Counted from the stretch's first letter, positions 17,510 through 27,220 are shown. The stretch is DNA of 64,000 nucleotides from Epilithonimonas xixisoli (GCF_004365655.1 NZ_SOEO01000001.1:1178001-1242000); one strand, 5' to 3'. Numbers and translations are program-made. The notes: generated by a model not told the origin, from the sequence alone.

Positions 17510-17583
17510 TTTTTTAAGCCGTATATGATTCTATAAATCAATCTGGTACAATATTTTCTAAGCAATCTTTAAATTATAATTTT

Positions 17584-18102
17584 ATGAAAAAGTCTTTTTT
17601 AATTCTCTCAGGAACTTTATTCCTCATCACATCTTGTTCAAAAAATGATGGCAAGCAAACCAATGTAGAAAATCGAAAGCCTGATACACTGGCAATTGCC
17701 GAAGATCCGAATCAAATTTCTGAAAATGAAAATGTTGAAAATTGCTATATGAACGTGATTGGAAAAGATTCTATGTTTTTATCCTATAAAATTGCCAATG
17801 GAAATGTTTCAGGAAAGCTGAAATACAAAAATTTTGAAAAAGATTCTTCATCAGGCGATATCTCAGGAACAGTTTCTGGCGATACGTTGAAAATTAATTA
17901 CAAATTCAGTTCGGAAGGTTCTATGAGCGAAAGAGAAATCTACTTTCTACAAGACAGTGGCGTTTTGCTGGAAGGTATTGGAAAATATGCAGAAACCAGC
18001 ACCAACAAAGCAGTTTATGAATCCACAAAATCCATTAATTTCACCAAAGGACAAAGATTGAATCCGGCAGATTGCAAGATGATTTCAGAAAAATTAAAAT
18101 AA
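17584..18102 (+). CDS. Lipoprotein of unknown function
   Basis: This 172-residue protein starts with the lipoprotein signal MKKSFLILSGTLFLITSC (lipobox ITSC). A linker (about 20-45) rich in N, E and D leads into a compact beta-rich domain with a central cysteine (ENCYMNV) and a C-terminal one (NPADCKM), which may form a disulfide. Repeated GxxSG strands (GNVSGKLKYK, SGDISGTVSGDTLKINYKF) are seen in many Flavobacteriia surface lipoproteins of unknown role. It stands alone between the M14 and GH30 genes. Confidence 0.75.
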   Translation: MKKSFLILSGTLFLITSCSKNDGKQTNVENRKPDTLAIAEDPNQISENENVENCYMNVIGKDSMFLSYKIANGNVSGKLKYKNFEKDSSSGDISGTVSGDTLKINYKFSSEGSMSEREIYFLQDSGVLLEGIGKYAETSTNKAVYESTKSINFTKGQRLNPADCKMISEKLK

Positions 18103-18103
18103 A

Positions 18104-18127
18104 AACAGCAACTCAAAAGTTGCTGTA
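18104..18127 (-). terminator. Terminator of the GH30 gene
   Basis: ACAGCAACT pairs with AGTTGCTGT across a 4-base loop. The T-run is present only on the minus strand, so the hairpin serves the minus-strand GH30 gene. Confidence 0.75.
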
Positions 18128-18150
18128 CATAACCCTTAAAAATATATAGT

Positions 18151-19590
18151 TTATAGAACTATAGTCTGTATAGAATGTGCTGGCGCAGAGAGTTTCGAAG
18201 CTTTTCCTTCAATCCAAAGATGATAATCTGTGTCTGTATCACCTTCGTTCATCACAACAATTACCAGTTCCCCACTCTCGTTTTGGAAACTTGTGGAAAG
18301 TAAAAAGTCTTTGTTTGTAGAAGTTCCCAATCTTTGTGCATTTGGTTTTACAAATTTGGAAAGATGACCAACATAATAGTACTCATAGGTGTAGTGCAAC
18401 TCCCCTTTTTTGGTGTCCGCAATGATGGGCGCAAAACAGAAATTCCCTTTGTGATTTGGTCCGCCTTTTTCGTCCAAAAGTACGTTCCAGTCTGTCCAGG
18501 CAGACATTCCTTTGTTGAAATCGTTAATCATATTTCTGCCGTACAATTCTCCGATATTGACATCATAAATTTTAGCAAAATCAAATTGTTCTTTGCAACC
18601 TTCTGAGAAAATCAAAAATTTGTCCGGAAAAGCTCTGTGTGTTTCTGCCAAATTATCAAACAAAGGCGTTTTGTTGTTCCAGGTTTCATACCAGTGGAAA
18701 CCAATCCCAGAAGCATATTTAGAAGTTTCCGGGTCTTGCAAAGTCGTCGTTGCTCTTTGATAAATCAAATCTCTGTTGTGGTCCCAAATGATGACTTTTT
18801 TATCTTTATAACCATTTTTCCACAAAGTTGGTCCTAGATTTTCTCGTAAGAATGTAGCCTCTTCATCCGCAGTGTAGATGCAAGATTCCCAGCTTTGCGT
18901 TGCCATTGGCTCATTCTGAATCGTCAAGCCCCAAACCGGAATGTTTCTTTTTTCATATTCCTCGATGAATTTAATATAATAATCTGCCCAAACCTGATAA
19001 TATTTGTCCAACAATCTCCCACCCTTCAGCATACTGTTATTAGATTTCATCCACGCTGGCGGACTCCAAGGACTGAAGTAAAATTTGAAATCCTTTGGGT
19101 CAATTGCTTTCTGAGCTTGTTTTATTAATGGAATTTTGTACTGTTCATCGTGCTTTACATCAAATGATTTCAGCGTTTCGTCATTGTCTTTCACATAAGT
19201 ATAAGTATCGCTGGAGAAATCGCAAGAGTTCATATTGGTTCTTAGAATGTTGTAACCAAGTCCCGACTTTCCGTAATAAGCTTCGATAAATTCCTTTTGT
19301 TTGTCTTTCGGAAGCTTAGCAAAAACCTCTGCAGAAGCATCTGTAATCGCACCACCAAATCCCATCACTTTTTGATATTTGAAATTAGGCGCTACAAAAA
19401 CGCAGATGTCCGTTTCTTTTGGCTGAGGAAAATCTGTAAAAACAGCATTGGATTTTGAAGCAAATTTTTCATTGCTTTTTTTGGATGTCAGGATTACTTT
19501 TCCCTCTTTCAAGCCTTTTTTCCAATAGTTTTGCGCATTGACATTAACTAAGAAAAAAACTGAAGCTAATAATACAATTTTACCTTTCAT
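18151..19590 (-). CDS. Glycoside hydrolase family 30 enzyme
   Basis: This 479-residue secreted hydrolase begins at the ATG at 19590 (MKGKIVLLASVFFLVNVNAQ signal peptide); a start seven codons upstream would break the signal. The GH30 barrel is clear: QKVMGFGGAITDASAEVF, FYFSPWSPPAWMK, the acid/base glutamate in LTIQNEPMATQSWE, GIGFHWYETW and the nucleophile in FLIFSEGC. A C-terminal beta-sandwich ends SAPAHSIQTIVL. GH30 includes beta-glucosylceramidases, beta-1,6-glucanases and xylanases. The layout fits subfamilies acting on beta-glucosides or beta-1,6-glucan, but specificity is not readable. It is divergent from an MFS/Nudix cluster. Confidence 0.93.
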   Translation of the reverse strand: MKGKIVLLASVFFLVNVNAQNYWKKGLKEGKVILTSKKSNEKFASKSNAVFTDFPQPKETDICVFVAPNFKYQKVMGFGGAITDASAEVFAKLPKDKQKEFIEAYYGKSGLGYNILRTNMNSCDFSSDTYTYVKDNDETLKSFDVKHDEQYKIPLIKQAQKAIDPKDFKFYFSPWSPPAWMKSNNSMLKGGRLLDKYYQVWADYYIKFIEEYEKRNIPVWGLTIQNEPMATQSWESCIYTADEEATFLRENLGPTLWKNGYKDKKVIIWDHNRDLIYQRATTTLQDPETSKYASGIGFHWYETWNNKTPLFDNLAETHRAFPDKFLIFSEGCKEQFDFAKIYDVNIGELYGRNMINDFNKGMSAWTDWNVLLDEKGGPNHKGNFCFAPIIADTKKGELHYTYEYYYVGHLSKFVKPNAQRLGTSTNKDFLLSTSFQNESGELVIVVMNEGDTDTDYHLWIEGKASKLSAPAHSIQTIVL

Positions 19591-19750
19591 TCTTAATAAA
19601 ATAATTCTCAAAGTGAGACAATAAAAATATACTTTTTTTATTACATCCGAAAATTTTTTAATATTTAAAAAAAATCTTTTATTTGTAAGGGAATTTTTTG
19701 AAATTACAATTTTAAATTAATGTTAATAATGACCATTTAAAATCCACAAA

Positions 19751-20593
19751 ATGAAAGTAATTAGATTAATCATATTTCTTCTATTTCCTGTGCATTATTT
19801 TGCTCAAATAAACTTGGACAAATATGCAATTGACGACGACGGAATTACTGTTGAAAAACCAGAAGCTGGCAAAAACTACGATGAAAATTATAATTATAAT
19901 AACATCATTTATAAAATCGGTAAAAGCTTGACTTACAGTTATTTTTATCAGAATGTGAAAGGAGAAAAATTTTTGATAAAACAAGGAAAAGAAATTCAGC
20001 TACCAGGTGCTCACAGCAGATATGATTGGGAGTTTGTAAATTTTGATAGACAAGATAATGAAACTGTCAAACATTTGATATTGAAACCAAGTTCCGGAAA
20101 CCCTTTTGGAAAAGAGATTCCTGACTACAATCAAACGGCAATAGGTTATGAATACATAATGAATAACGGACAATTCCTAACAATGGAAATGACTGGCGCC
20201 ATTGAGAATGAGATGAATGTTTGGATACATCCTCCACGAAGTAATTTTTTCAAAATTTTAGAATTAAATCCTTTTCCATACATCAAAGCGCCTTACCAAA
20301 TCGGGACAAAATGGAATTGGAAGCTGGAAATCGGAGATCATTGGGCGGACAAAAGATGGCTGGAATGGAAAGGTGGAATCGAAAATAATTACGATTATGA
20401 AATCAAGGAAAAGAAAAATATAGCAACAAAACTAGGAAATCTGGAATGCTACATCATCCATTCCAAAGCGAAAAGCAGAATTGGTGAAACAGAATTAATT
20501 TCTTATTTCAATCCCAATTTTGGTTTTGTAAAACTTGAATACAAAAATATCGACGGAACGAAAACGATTTTAGAACTAGAAAAAGTAGAGTGA
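19751..20593 (+). CDS. Secreted protein of unknown function
   Basis: This 280-residue protein has a signal peptide (MKVIRLIIFLLFPVHYFAQ). The mature part has an acidic-aromatic stretch (GKNYDENYNYNNIIYKIGKS), then beta-rich sequence with GTKWNWKLEIGDHWADKRWLEW and a C-terminal GNLECYIIHSKAKSRIGETELISYFNP. The last part is reminiscent of the DUF3108-like 'cleaved lipid/polymer-binding' barrels found beside transporters. I do not recognise it with confidence. It precedes the MFS gene by 30 bases and is probably the first gene of an MFS-Nudix operon. Confidence 0.7.
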   Translation: MKVIRLIIFLLFPVHYFAQINLDKYAIDDDGITVEKPEAGKNYDENYNYNNIIYKIGKSLTYSYFYQNVKGEKFLIKQGKEIQLPGAHSRYDWEFVNFDRQDNETVKHLILKPSSGNPFGKEIPDYNQTAIGYEYIMNNGQFLTMEMTGAIENEMNVWIHPPRSNFFKILELNPFPYIKAPYQIGTKWNWKLEIGDHWADKRWLEWKGGIENNYDYEIKEKKNIATKLGNLECYIIHSKAKSRIGETELISYFNPNFGFVKLEYKNIDGTKTILELEKVE

Positions 20594-20623
20594 AATTTTG
20601 AGTAATTAACTTTAAAATAATAA

Positions 20624-21814
20624 ATGACATCCAAAAACCAGATTAAGCTTCCGCTGATGCTCAGTTTTCTGATTTTTTCTATGCTGTTGAACAGTATGGG
20701 CGCCATTATTCTGCAGTTATCTAGTAAGATTTCTTACACTGGTTTGGGATTTTTAGAAAGTTTCAAAGACATTCCCATGGCGGTGATTTCTTTGTTTTGT
20801 GTCAATCTAATCAGCAAAACCGGGAACAAAAATGCGCTGATTTTTTCTTTGATTTTCATTATTCTAAGTTGCATTGCTTTGCCTTTGGTAGATGCGTTTT
20901 GGTTTTTCAAAATTTGGTTGAGTATTGTGGGCGTTAGTTTCGCTTTAGCAAAGATTTCGGTTTTCAGCATCATCAAAAATAATTATAAAGACAAAGAATT
21001 GGCAAGCACAATCAGCAGTGTAGATGCCGCTTTTATGTTCGGAATCTTCTTTGTGAATATTGGTTTTGGAAGTCTTCTCACGAGCGATTATGCAGAATAT
21101 TGGAAATTCGGGTTTTGGATTATTGCACTTTTCAGCATCGCAACTGTTTTGATGATAAGACCTTTGGAAATCATAGAAATTCCGGCTTCTGAGAAGAAAA
21201 TATTTTCTGGAGGTTTGAAGTTTTTATTAAAGCCAAAGATCATTTATTTCTTCATTATTATTTTTCTAATGGTTTTGGTGGAACAAAGTTTCAATTCCTG
21301 GTTACCAAGTTTTTATAAGAATAATCTGAAAATCAGTACTTATTTTGCCTTGCAATCTTCTGCATTTTTAGCCTTATTTTCATTTTTCGGAAGATTGATT
21401 ACCAGCAAGTTGATTTTGAGATTCCATTGGTTTCGGATGATTTTGATTTGTCTTTTCATCATCTTCATCATTTTGGGAATTTCACAAATTTTGATAACTT
21501 ATTTTTATGAGGATTACAAATACATTTTGGTCTTTCTGATTCCACTTGTAGGATTGTTCCTTGCACCACTCTACCCGCTTTACAACTCAGAAATCTTGAA
21601 TAAAATTCCAGCGGAGAAAACGCATTACTTTGTTTCCATAGTCGTAATTTGCTCATCTTTGGGAAGTTCGTTGGGATCCATCTATATGGCAATGATTTTC
21701 TACCATAAGATGAGCTATTTTTATCCGATTTTTATATTTTTACCATTATTAATTATATTTGGACTCACATTCGTCCTCAATAAAACGCCAATAACCTATG
21801 ACCGAAAACGCTAA
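20624..21814 (+). CDS. MFS transporter
   Basis: This 396-residue protein has about 12 hydrophobic segments. Recognisable MFS features are GLGFLESFKDIPMAVISL in the first half, LISKTGNKNALIFSLIFI as the loop 2-3 motif, and FFGRLITSKLILRFHWFRM as the corresponding second-half loop. The substrate cannot be read. Location beside GH30 and a Nudix-type regulator suggests a sugar or oligosaccharide. Its last 17 bases overlap the start of the Nudix gene, so the two are tightly coupled. Confidence 0.85.
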   Translation: MTSKNQIKLPLMLSFLIFSMLLNSMGAIILQLSSKISYTGLGFLESFKDIPMAVISLFCVNLISKTGNKNALIFSLIFIILSCIALPLVDAFWFFKIWLSIVGVSFALAKISVFSIIKNNYKDKELASTISSVDAAFMFGIFFVNIGFGSLLTSDYAEYWKFGFWIIALFSIATVLMIRPLEIIEIPASEKKIFSGGLKFLLKPKIIYFFIIIFLMVLVEQSFNSWLPSFYKNNLKISTYFALQSSAFLALFSFFGRLITSKLILRFHWFRMILICLFIIFIILGISQILITYFYEDYKYILVFLIPLVGLFLAPLYPLYNSEILNKIPAEKTHYFVSIVVICSSLGSSLGSIYMAMIFYHKMSYFYPIFIFLPLLIIFGLTFVLNKTPITYDRKR

Positions 21815-22565
21815 GAATAAACAGAATCTCAAGGAACTTGTTGAGACTAAGGATTTTGTGGAACACTTATCTATAGATTGTGTGATTTTTGGATTCCACA
21901 AAGACAAACTCAAAGTTCTATTGCTAAAATATCACGATCTGGATCTTTGGTGCGTTCCTGGTGGATTTATATTTAATGATGAAAATCTAAATGATGCTGC
22001 TGCCAGAACACTTTACGAGAGAACACATCTTTCCAATGTATATCTGGAACAGTTTTACACTTTTGGCGATGTACGACGAACGGAAAACAATGTTCACCAA
22101 AAATTACTTGAGAATAAAAATATTGCGGTGGAGGAAAACCACTGGATTCATCAGCGTTACATTTCTGTTGGCTATTTTGCTTTGGTAGATTACACCTTGA
22201 CTTACACTTTTCCGGATTCCTTCAACGAAGTTTGCCGTTGGTTTGATATTTCCGAACTGCCTGAGTTGGCATTTGATCACAAAGAAATGATTGAAAAAGG
22301 ACTCCTCCATCTCAGAAAAAACATCGATTATCAGGTGATGGGAAGCAACCTCCTACCCGATAAATTTACAATGAAAGAACTCCAGCATCTTTATGAAGCC
22401 ATCTTGGGAGAACCGCTGAGAAGAAACAATTTCCAGAGAAAAATATTGAGTCTCAATATCTTGGAAAGATTGGAAAAACACTTTACAGGTTCTGCCAACA
22501 AAGCGCCATATCTCTACAGATTTCTAGATAATTCTGAAATTAAAAATCTGGATTTCGATAAATAA
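21798..22565 (+). CDS. Nudix-domain transcriptional regulator (NrtR/AraR-like)
   Basis: This 255-residue protein has a Nudix domain (about 20-160) followed by a winged-helix domain (about 165-240: DKFTMKELQHLYEAILGEPLRRNNFQRKIL). The Nudix box region, GGFIFNDENLNDAAARTLYERTHL, keeps the fold but lacks the full REUxEE glutamates, so hydrolysis is unlikely and ligand sensing is more likely. In Bacteroidota, proteins of this layout act as repressors for NAD or sugar (for example arabinose) genes. It overlaps the MFS gene by 17 bases. The operator is not identified. Confidence 0.82.
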   Translation: MTENAKNKQNLKELVETKDFVEHLSIDCVIFGFHKDKLKVLLLKYHDLDLWCVPGGFIFNDENLNDAAARTLYERTHLSNVYLEQFYTFGDVRRTENNVHQKLLENKNIAVEENHWIHQRYISVGYFALVDYTLTYTFPDSFNEVCRWFDISELPELAFDHKEMIEKGLLHLRKNIDYQVMGSNLLPDKFTMKELQHLYEAILGEPLRRNNFQRKILSLNILERLEKHFTGSANKAPYLYRFLDNSEIKNLDFDK

Positions 22566-22586
22566 TTAAATTTAAAAACATAAAAA

Positions 22587-22611
22587 AAGACGACCTAAAA
22601 GGTCGTCTTTT
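22587..22611. terminator. Bidirectional terminator
   Basis: AAAGACGACCT pairs perfectly with AGGTCGTCTTT across AAA, with A/T runs on both sides. It separates the convergent Nudix and M28 genes. Confidence 0.88.
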
Positions 22612-22620
22612 CTATTGATA

Positions 22621-23652
22621 TTATCTGTCGTTTTTACCATCGACCACGATTCTGTCTGCTCTGTTTGCTAGTTCCCAAGCGGTTGCAAAAACCAATTTTG
22701 TTCTTTGCGTCAGGATGTCATAATCAATTTTGTCTGGCGTATCTGTCGGTTTGTGATAATCTTCGTGGATGCCGTCAAAATAGAATGCCACCGGAATATT
22801 ATGCTTTGCAAAGTTGTAATGATCTGATCTGTAATACAATCTTTGCGGATCTTTCGGATCGTCATATTTATAATTAAGCTCCAGTTTTACTGTTTTTTCA
22901 TTAGCCGTTTCACTTATTTTTTTCAAATCCGAGCTTAGCATTTCAGAACCAATCACATAGACGTATTTTTTGCCTCTGTTTTCAGGATCATCTCTTCCAA
23001 TCATATCGATGTTAAGATTTGCAACTGTATTCACTAATGGGAAAACTGGATGATCTGAGTAATACTCTGACCCAAAAAGTCCGTGCTCCTCGCCTGTTAC
23101 GTGCAAGAAAAGAATAGAACGTTTTGGTCCATAGCCCTTCTTCTTAGCTTCTTGGAAAGCTTGCGCAATTTCCATTACCGCCACAGTTCCACTTCCGTCG
23201 TCATCTGCACCATTGTAGATTTCGCCTTTTTTCATTCCCACGTGGTCATAATGTGCAGAAATCACGATGATTTCGTTCGGTTTTTCAGAACCTTCTATGA
23301 AAGCTAAAATATTTTCGGAATCTGGCAAAGTCTCACCATATTTTTTCATTGCTTCAGAAGGCACTTTTTGATAGAAAGAACCTAAAGCAGACGGAAAACT
23401 GATACCATACTTTTTGTATTGATCTATCATAAATTCGCCGGCTTTCTTCTGACCTGCGCTTCCCGTTTCTCTACCTTCCATCTCATCTCCAGCGATGACG
23501 TAAAGATTGGTTTTCAGTTCCTCCAAAGTGATGCTGTTATAAGCATCTTTGAAACCTTTGCCTTCATAAGTGAAATTGGAATTTGTGGAAGTTGCACAAC
23601 TAGTAGCAAGCGCCAAACCAAGGAACAATCCGTATAGTTTTATGTTTTTCAT
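22621..23652 (-). CDS. M28 family zinc peptidase, lipoprotein
   Basis: This 343-residue aminopeptidase-type enzyme has a lipoprotein signal (MKNIKLYGLFLGLALATSC). Zinc-ligand segments of M28 are present in order: ISAHYDHVG, NGADDDGSGTVAVMEIA, the catalytic HVTGEEHGLFGSEYY, NLNIDMIGRDD and YRSDHYNFAKHNIPVAFYF. It probably trims peptides in the periplasm or at the cell surface. It stands alone, with the terminator shared with the convergent Nudix gene. Confidence 0.92.
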   Translation of the reverse strand: MKNIKLYGLFLGLALATSCATSTNSNFTYEGKGFKDAYNSITLEELKTNLYVIAGDEMEGRETGSAGQKKAGEFMIDQYKKYGISFPSALGSFYQKVPSEAMKKYGETLPDSENILAFIEGSEKPNEIIVISAHYDHVGMKKGEIYNGADDDGSGTVAVMEIAQAFQEAKKKGYGPKRSILFLHVTGEEHGLFGSEYYSDHPVFPLVNTVANLNIDMIGRDDPENRGKKYVYVIGSEMLSSDLKKISETANEKTVKLELNYKYDDPKDPQRLYYRSDHYNFAKHNIPVAFYFDGIHEDYHKPTDTPDKIDYDILTQRTKLVFATAWELANRADRIVVDGKNDR

Positions 23653-23702
23653 AAAGTTAATTTATTATTAAGTCGATTTTCTAAAAGAAATGTTACAATA
23701 AT

Positions 23703-24053
23703 TTAAATTTTCTCTCCAAAAGTGAGCAAAGTTCCATTTGGATCAATCACAGAAAATTCTCTCGTTCCCCAAGGTTTTGTTTCGAGGTTTCCGTTGGGAT
23801 GAATGGAAATTCCTTTATCCTGAGTCTGTTGATAAAACCTATCAATATTATTTGAAATCCTTAGATAAATCATAAAATCCGACTTCTCAGGAATCAAACT
23901 TCCAAATTCAAAAAAATGAATTTCGGAATCGTTGTAAGTCGCAATCAGATAATCACCATAATCCGCAACAAATCCGAATCCTAAATTTTGATAATAATCA
24001 ATCGTTTTTTCTTTATTGATAAATGGTAGTTTGGGAATTATTTGTGAAATCAT
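23703..24053 (-). CDS. VOC family protein (glyoxalase/bleomycin-resistance fold)
   Basis: This 116-residue protein starts from the ATG at 24053; the earlier in-frame start at 24080 would overlap the upstream gene. It matches one VOC unit pair: IIPKLPFINKEKTIDYYQNLGFGFV, then EIHFFEFGSLIPEKSDFMIYLRI, and the C-terminal PWGTREFSVIDPNGTLLTFGE. Relatives bind antibiotics such as bleomycin or act as lyases or dioxygenases; the ligand here is unknown. It lies 10 bases after the YciI gene and is probably cotranscribed with it. Confidence 0.85.
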   Translation of the reverse strand: MISQIIPKLPFINKEKTIDYYQNLGFGFVADYGDYLIATYNDSEIHFFEFGSLIPEKSDFMIYLRISNNIDRFYQQTQDKGISIHPNGNLETKPWGTREFSVIDPNGTLLTFGEKI

Positions 24054-24063
24054 AATTTGAAAT

Positions 24064-24333
24064 TTATGGTAATTCATCATTCCATTCTCGGATGGTCACT
24101 TTGGCAATCAAACCTTCCTGTACGAAAGGATCTCCATTTACAAAAGCTTCCGCAGATTCTTTATCCACAAAAATCGCCATCGCACCTTCTCCAGGATTTG
24201 CAAATGCGCCAGTTCCCAGAATTTTTCCGGATTTCAAAAACTCTGCTTCAAACGCCTCGTGACGCGGGAAAACTTCCATAAACTCATCCATTGTTTTCTC
24301 TGTGTTATGTTCGTAAAATACGACTGCTTTCAT
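24064..24333 (-). CDS. YciI family protein
   Basis: This 89-residue protein has the YciI ferredoxin-like fold: VVFYEHNTEKTMDEFMEVFPRHEAFEAEFLKSGKILGTGAF, then the aspartate-containing AMAIFVDKESAEAFVNGDPFVQEGLIAKVTIREWN. The His in RHEAF and the Asp in NGDPF occupy the positions conserved in the family. Its biochemical role is not established. It forms a small operon with the VOC gene. Confidence 0.9.
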   Translation of the reverse strand: MKAVVFYEHNTEKTMDEFMEVFPRHEAFEAEFLKSGKILGTGAFANPGEGAMAIFVDKESAEAFVNGDPFVQEGLIAKVTIREWNDELP

Positions 24334-24380
24334 ATTTGTATGTCTTTGATTTTATTAATGATGAAAAATTTGTACACTAA

Positions 24381-27215
24381 TTAATGCGCTTCCAACCAAT
24401 TATTCCCTACTCCAACTTCCACTAAAAGAGGAACTTTCGTTTCAAAAGCAGATTCCATTTCTTTTTTAATTAATGACATCGCAACATCAACTTCATCAAT
24501 CGGTGCTTCGAAAAGCAATTCATCGTGAACTTGCAGAAGCATTTTCGTCTCAAGGTTTTGAGTTTCTAATTCTTCATCGATTTTTATCATTGCCAATTTT
24601 ATAATATCTGCGGCGCTTCCTTGTATTGGAGCATTAACAGCGTTTCTTTCGGCGTGGGCTTTTACCACAAAATTGCTGGAATTGATATCTTTTAAATGGC
24701 GCTTTCTACCAAGAATCGTCTGAACATAACCCAAATCCTGAGCTTTCTTGACTTGCTCTGCCATAAATTCTTTCAAACGCGGATAAGATTCGTAATAAGA
24801 ATCGATCATCTTCTTCGCCTCGGTTCTGGAAAGTCCGGTTTGTTCGGCTAAGGCAAAGGCACCCTGACCATAAATAATTCCAAAATTCACCGTTTTCGCC
24901 TGACCTCTTTGGGTTTTGGTCACTTCTTCCAATGGAATATCAAACAACTTCGCCGCCGTAGAAACGTGAATATCTTCGCCATTTTGGAAAGCGGCAATCA
25001 TATTTTGTTCACCGGAAATCTCAGCAATCAATCTTAATTCGATCTGAGAATAATCGGCGGAGATAATCTTTTTTCCTTCATCAGCGACAAAAGCACCACG
25101 GATTTGTTGCCCTCTCAATGTTCGGATCGGAATATTTTGAAGATTCGGATTTACACTTGCCAAACGTCCGGTAGCGGCAACAGTCTGCGCAAAAGTCGTG
25201 TGAACGCGCTCATCTTTTTTATCAATTTGACTTGGTAGCGCATCAACATAAGTCGATTTCAGTTTCTGCAAAGTTCTGTATTCCAGAATTGAGGAAATGA
25301 TTTCGTGTTTCGAAGATAATTTTTGAAGCACATCTTCGGAAGTTGCGTATTGTCCGGTTTTGGTTTTTTTCGCTTTCGGATCGAGTTGCATTTTATCAAA
25401 CAAAATTTCGCCCAGCTGTTTCGGAGAATTCATATTGAAATTCTCCCCAGACAATTCGAAGATCTTGGATTCTAAAACGCGTAGATCATTTTCCAAATCG
25501 ATACTTTCCTGAGCGAGCCAATTGTTATCGAGTTTTACGCCCGTCAATTCTATCTTGGCAAGAACGCGCATCAAAGGCATCTCAACATTGTAGAACAATT
25601 CTTCTAAGTTTTCTTTGGCCAATTGTGGCGCAAACAATTCATATAATTGAAACGTCACATCCGCATCTTCTGCGGCATAAGCAGTTTGCGTTTCGATATC
25701 AACTTCACGAAGCGTCAATTGATTTTTCCCTTTTTTACCGATAAGCGATTCTATGGAAACCGGTTTGTAATCGAGGTACATTTCTGAGAGATAATCCATT
25801 CCGTGTCTTCCATCGGGATTGAGAAGGTAATGTGCGATCATTGTGTCAAAGATTTTTCCTTTCACATCAATCTTATAATTCTGAAGAACTTTCGCATCGT
25901 ATTTCAGATTATGGGCAATTTTCAGAATATTTTCGGCTTCAAAAAATGGTCGGAAAAGTTCAATAGTTTTCTGCGCTTCTTCTTGATTTTCAGAAATCGG
26001 AATGTAATACGCTAATCCTTTTTTATAAGAAAAACTCATCCCAATCAATTCAGCTTCTAACTCATTAAGCGAAGTTGTTTCGGTATCAAAACAAACCGAT
26101 TTTTGCTTGAGCAAATTATCTAAAAGAATTCTCTGAGCTTTTGGATTATCGATGTATTGATAAAGATGATCGTTGCCTTCGATGGTTGATTTTGTGGTCG
26201 TTGCTTGTTCCAACTGTTCAAAATTGGCAAATAGATCCATTGTTCCATTTTTATGAGATGCAGATTTTGTTTCAACAATTCCATTATTTGGATTTTCAGT
26301 TTCCATCAATTCCTCAACATATTCTTTGTTTGAGAATGCACGGAAAAGATTTTCATAAAGTCTTCTAAACTCCAACTCTTCGAAAATTTCTTTTACCTTA
26401 TCAAAATCCGGAACATCAAGATCATATTGTTCTTCGATAAATTCAATCGGCGCATCACAAAGTATTGTTGCTAACTTTTTGGATAACAAGCCTCTTTCTG
26501 CGCTGGCTTCAACTTTTTCTTTAAGCTTTCCTTTTAGCTGATGCGTATTTGCCAAAAGATTTTCCATCGATCCAAATTCCTGAATAAATTTCTTCGCTGT
26601 TTTTTCACCAACACCTTCCAGTCCTGGAATATTATCCACAGCATCGCCCATCATTCCAAGATAATCTATGATTTGTTTTGGATCATCGATTTCGTATTTT
26701 GCTTTGACTTCTTCAACGCCTAGGATTTCAATATCACCACCTTTCGAACTGGGTTTGTACATTTTGATTTTATCCGTCACCAACTGTGCAAAATCCTTGT
26801 CAGGCGTCACCATAAAGACATTGTAGCCTTGTTTCTCCGCTTTACAGGCAATGGTTCCGATGACGTCATCCGCTTCATAACCTTCAACTCCCAAAACAGG
26901 AATATGCATCGCTTCCAAAATACTGTAAATATAAGGTTTGGCAATTAAAATCGGTTCAGGTGTTTCCAAACGATTGGCTTTATATTCTGCATAATCATTG
27001 TGACGGACATTGGTTCTGCCTACATCAAAAACTACCGCAAGATGCGTTGGGCGATCTCTTTTAATTAATTCGATCAAAGAATTAGTGAAACCAAAAATGG
27101 CAGAAGTATTGATGCCTTTTGTCGTGATCCTCGGGTTTTTGATGAATGCAAAATAACCACGAAAAATCATCGCGTAAGCATCTATGAGATATAATCTTTT
27201 GTCTGTTGAAGTCAT
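24381..27215 (-). CDS. polA: DNA polymerase I
   Basis: This 944-residue enzyme repairs DNA and processes Okazaki fragments. The N-terminal 5'-3' exonuclease domain (about 1-290) has LYLIDAYAMIFRGYFA and GVEGYEADDVIGTIA. The 3'-5' proofreading domain is intact: FDTETTSL (motif I), IAHNLKYDAK (II) and YAAEDADVTFQ (III). The polymerase domain has DYSQIELRLIAEISGE (motif A), the O-helix KTVNFGIIYGQGAFALAEQ, and LQVHDELLFEAP (motif C). Length and domain order are typical of Bacteroidota. A -7 box lies only 5 bases before the ATG, so the transcript may be leaderless. Confidence 0.98.
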   Translation of the reverse strand: MTSTDKRLYLIDAYAMIFRGYFAFIKNPRITTKGINTSAIFGFTNSLIELIKRDRPTHLAVVFDVGRTNVRHNDYAEYKANRLETPEPILIAKPYIYSILEAMHIPVLGVEGYEADDVIGTIACKAEKQGYNVFMVTPDKDFAQLVTDKIKMYKPSSKGGDIEILGVEEVKAKYEIDDPKQIIDYLGMMGDAVDNIPGLEGVGEKTAKKFIQEFGSMENLLANTHQLKGKLKEKVEASAERGLLSKKLATILCDAPIEFIEEQYDLDVPDFDKVKEIFEELEFRRLYENLFRAFSNKEYVEELMETENPNNGIVETKSASHKNGTMDLFANFEQLEQATTTKSTIEGNDHLYQYIDNPKAQRILLDNLLKQKSVCFDTETTSLNELEAELIGMSFSYKKGLAYYIPISENQEEAQKTIELFRPFFEAENILKIAHNLKYDAKVLQNYKIDVKGKIFDTMIAHYLLNPDGRHGMDYLSEMYLDYKPVSIESLIGKKGKNQLTLREVDIETQTAYAAEDADVTFQLYELFAPQLAKENLEELFYNVEMPLMRVLAKIELTGVKLDNNWLAQESIDLENDLRVLESKIFELSGENFNMNSPKQLGEILFDKMQLDPKAKKTKTGQYATSEDVLQKLSSKHEIISSILEYRTLQKLKSTYVDALPSQIDKKDERVHTTFAQTVAATGRLASVNPNLQNIPIRTLRGQQIRGAFVADEGKKIISADYSQIELRLIAEISGEQNMIAAFQNGEDIHVSTAAKLFDIPLEEVTKTQRGQAKTVNFGIIYGQGAFALAEQTGLSRTEAKKMIDSYYESYPRLKEFMAEQVKKAQDLGYVQTILGRKRHLKDINSSNFVVKAHAERNAVNAPIQGSAADIIKLAMIKIDEELETQNLETKMLLQVHDELLFEAPIDEVDVAMSLIKKEMESAFETKVPLLVEVGVGNNWLEAH

Positions 27216-27220
27216 AAAAA

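Noticed and set aside
19751-22565. PUL with SusC/SusD
   Set aside because: No TonB-dependent receptor or SusD-like lipoprotein lies in the window, so the GH30 cluster is not a canonical polysaccharide utilisation locus.
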